The notes below the pieces were generated by a model. The model was not told the origin of the DNA, searched no databases, and saw nothing but the letters and a program-made list of their open reading frames with translations. A stretch of DNA of 59,190 nucleotides from Labyrinthula sp. Ha (Eukaryota > Sar > Bigyra > Labyrinthulida > Labyrinthulaceae): NCBI GenBank assembly GCA_015227615.1, contig JAALGZ010000092.1:1-59190 (forward strand). Reading direction: 5' to 3'. Below, piece by piece: positions 56,339 to 59,190 of the stretch. Both the position numbers and the translations under genes were made by a program. Numbering within the stretch: the stretch's first letter is position 1; each line of letters starts with the position of its first letter.

Positions 56339-59190
56339 TTGATCAATATTCCCTGTGGCTTGATATTTTCAAAGATTTAGAGAATGTCTGGAGTAGATCA
56401 AAACGAGCCTATGCGTCCTTTGGATCAGAAGCAGATGCTGGCTCTTTATGAAAGTATGCAGAAGATCTTAGATTCAACAAGAAGGGTTATAGAAGCTTTG
56501 CAGTTAAGTTCTAATGAAAGGCAATTGAGTAACATTACGCAGAATGGTGCGATGATTAGTCAGGATTTCAAGGTCGATGATTTAAAAGTTCTCGAAAGAA
56601 AGAATATAGAGAAGTTTATCTATCAATATGAGAGGCTGTCTTTACAACAGAAGAGAGATATTAACTGACACAAATCTTAGATTTGGATCTTTTTATTCAC
56701 TTACGACGACTAGATGTTACTAGAACTAATGAAGATCTCGTGGATTATTTAAAGATCCTATTGTTAGAAATGAAAGAGCAAGCTTTGGAGGAAGCCGAAA
56801 TGATGATTGCCAAACATGTGAAATACAACTTCAAACTAAGGGAAGAAGATGCGATAAAAATCCTTTTTAGTGAAGTGCAGGAGATCATTAAGTTGCAACC
56901 TTCCACTGCAAAACTCAATAAGAAGAAGATCACGTTAGCGATCTTCGCTAAATTGCCTAAATACATCTGGGTAGAGGTTAGCAGGCTCAGTTTGAATCCT
57001 GTTTTAACCGATGTTGGCCATGTACGATTACAACAATATGCACTGGAGTGTTTGCCTCCGCTGTTTGTAAGAAATGAGATGAAAAAACGAGTCAACTTTA
57101 AGAAGATCCAGTTAGGAAAGTTCAAAGAAAGTGCCCCTATCGAGGTGAATGAGGTGAATACTAAGGGAGATAGGAAATCTCACTCTCACTTCAAAAAGCA
57201 ATCTTCCAATGATGAACCAGACTTGTGTAACCATTGTTGGTTTTATGGACATAGAAGATTTAAGTGTTGGATGCGGTTAAAACTTATTAGGAATGGAAAT
57301 AACAATCCATCCTCACAACCTAAGCCAGATGGAGAGGTTTTAAGGAAGAGATTGCTAAAGCGGAAAGAGAATAAGAAGAAGGACCGGAAGAGTAATTTTA
57401 AGAAACCTGTCGAGAAATCCACGTTTGCATCCAATGAAGTGACGCCGGCTAATGAAGGCGCAGTTGAGGATGTAGAGACCGACGTTATTGAAGTCGTTCC
57501 TGCAGGATCGGTCGATGAGATATTTTTAAGTGAATGTACTGATGTAGCAAATGCAGAAGTGTGGGATGTAGCGGAAAATGAGATTAATCATGTCGAAGCT
57601 GAACTTGTTTTAGAAACCAGAAAGGGTCCGGTGGTGGTGGACAGTATTTTAGATTCTGGAGCTAGAAAAACCTCGGGGGCAAGGAATTTATTTGAAAAGT
57701 TCTGCTGGAAGATAGAGGATATCAAGATGAAGACATTTGTGAGAGTGGCATCTGGGAACTTGTATCCCGTTTTTAAAATTGGTCATTTATTACCCTCGGT
57801 AAGGATTCCAGGGTTCGGAGATTATTCACTGGGACCCGTGGCAGTGTTGCTAGTTGAACAAATGAATAACTGGATAAAACTTCTAATAGGAAAAGAGGTT
57901 CTAAAACTTTATGGTCTTGATCCTACACAGATTCTAGCCCGACGATTAAGGAACGCGGAAAATGGAAGATCTTATAAGCTAACTGAAAAAGTTGAGGAAT
58001 CAGTGAAACCTTTCAAAGAAACATGCGAAGTGAATGAGTGTATTACAGTAGAAGGAGCTTATTTAGCGAACTGGTTTAAAAGCAAAGTGTTCGGAGATAT
58101 TGAATTTGATGTCGTCAGTACAATGGCGGTTAATCCGCGTGTATTTAGCGAACCTGGTATTGAGAATCCATTGGAATTGCAAAAAGGAATGGCAGAAGCA
58201 TTTGCAGTGGAAGAAAATAAAATAAATTTTGAAGGAGGTGCGTGGCCAGAGCCAGTGGTATTCAATGCTAGACATGATGCAGAGCTAGAGGAGTTGACTG
58301 GTGTCGGAGAAAATTTAGAGGTTACCAGAGAAGCAGATTTAATGAGATTGAAAGATTTGCTGAAAGGAAAATTAAAGGAAATACCTGCTCAAATATTTGG
58401 TGAAGATAAGAAGTTAAAAATGGAATTTGATGACTTGATTTTACACCATGTAGCCGCTTTTGGCGATGATTTATCCCCAACTCAATTATCTCTTATAAAA
58501 CATATATAATGTTCTTTAATGGAGGGGACGTCAGTGGGGGTTTTTAATGCGATCGCCCTTGGTATCGAGAAAGAAGAGTTCATGAAGAAAAAAGTGGACC
58601 AAATGATAAAAAACAAGATTGTTGAGGTTAATGATGACCCAACAACATGTATGAGAGCTTTTGTTGTTCCAAAAAAAGGATCTAAAAAATACAGAATGAT
58701 AGTTGACTTCAGGCCATTAAATGCAGTTACGCAAAAGGTTGTTAATAACCTACCGAATATTGATCTACAGGTCGATAAGATAAAAGGAAACACTATTTTT
58801 GGATCATTCGACCTGTTAAGTGGGTTTGGTTATTTACCAACACATCTTAACTCGCAACATTTATTTACCTTTATAACATCTTGGGGTGTGTCTTACTCGT
58901 TTAGAGGACCCCCCCCCAAGGTTGGTGTAATACCCCGTCTTTATTTTCTCAAAGGGTAATTACACATGTTTTGAAACCTGCATCTCTTTGGCCTAGTCAT
59001 GCTTTACAATGGATTGATGATACAGTTTTATTTGCGTTGGATGTAAGAGCATACATGGCTTTATTCAGAAGTTTTTAAAGGCTATTATAGATAAGAGATT
59101 GAGGTTAAATATAGGGAAATGTGAGCTGATTGCTCAGAGTGCAGTATTTTGTGGGCACAAGTTGACAAAGGATGGTTATCGTTTAGATGA
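56082..59190 (+). mobile_element. Ty3/gypsy chromovirus, copy B (5' part, broken, continues past the window)
   Basis: 5' LTR, gag with CCHC knuckle, protease region and the first part of reverse transcriptase, nearly identical to copy A. Because both share the insertion site and flank, this copy arose by duplication of the surrounding DNA rather than by its own transposition. It shares the decayed state of copy A in the part that can be compared. The integrase, chromodomain and MT-A70 parts would lie beyond the window. Confidence 0.93.

Larger units (their letters stand above)
51062..59190 (+). repeat. Segmental duplication, copy B (runs off the window)
   Basis: Direct copy of 33195-41319. 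It carries the same flank, the same LTR insertion site (ATAG at 56078-56081) and the same element 5' half. Confidence 0.9.

Noticed and set aside
1-59190. CRISPR arrays, bacterial operons, riboswitches or rRNA
   Set aside because: None seen; spliced eukaryotic genes and LTR elements make prokaryotic features implausible, and no rRNA-like conserved stretch was found.

Overview
The window is AT-rich eukaryotic nuclear DNA. The evidence is three recognisable spliced or single-exon eukaryotic genes, a spliced multi-copy gene family, LTR retrotransposons and a Mutator-like DNA transposon. Introns that can be fixed by protein homology or by frame continuity are extremely short: eight of nine are 28-35 nt and one is 61 nt. 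Known lineages with introns this short include dicyemid mesozoans and several protist groups. The RAD54L2/ARIP4-type helicase and the one-repeat-per-exon leucine-rich gene lean towards an animal or animal relative. That placement is inference and the window alone cannot settle the species.

Layout, left to right. 1-4410: the 3' part of a Ty1/copia element, running off the left edge. It sits in exon 1 of a truncated Roco gene copy (4411-4617, minus). 8281-10659: NAA35/MAK10, the NatC N-terminal acetyltransferase auxiliary subunit (minus, no intron). 14082-16826: a 2.7-kb unit with a decayed LRR-Roc-COR (Roco) gene (minus). 17115-19067: a decayed MULE transposase followed by 62-nt imperfect tandem repeats. 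20543-20680: a scrap of another gypsy pol. 23739-26559: a SNF2 helicase of the ATRX/RAD54L2 group with a PDZ-like insert and a BRCT-like tail (plus, three exons). 26612-27813: GET3/TRC40 ATPase (minus, two exons), convergent with the helicase and only 52 bp away. 28-33 kb: no confident gene.

From 33195 the window enters one copy of a long direct duplication (33195-41319 and 51062-59190, offset about 17.87 kb, second copy cut by the window end). Each copy holds about 5 kb of flank followed by the same chromodomain-bearing gypsy element at the same insertion site. The first element is complete end to end (38214-45276, LTRs at both ends, 4-bp target duplication). Besides gag, protease, RT, RNase H, integrase and chromodomain it carries a long unassigned region and an MT-A70-type adenine methyltransferase domain at its 3' end. 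Directly beside it lies the second Roco unit (45281-48027, plus), inverted relative to the first, with an intact seven-exon gene.

The three conserved genes are housekeeping functions: co-translational N-acetylation, tail-anchored protein insertion and chromatin remodelling. The rest is repeat-driven: a Roco gene family spreading as sharply bounded units, two LTR families, a MULE, and a recent segmental duplication. The most unusual items are the MT-A70 domain inside an LTR element, the PDZ plus BRCT-like architecture of the helicase, the near-constant 29-nt introns, and a GET3 lacking the second zinc-motif cysteine.
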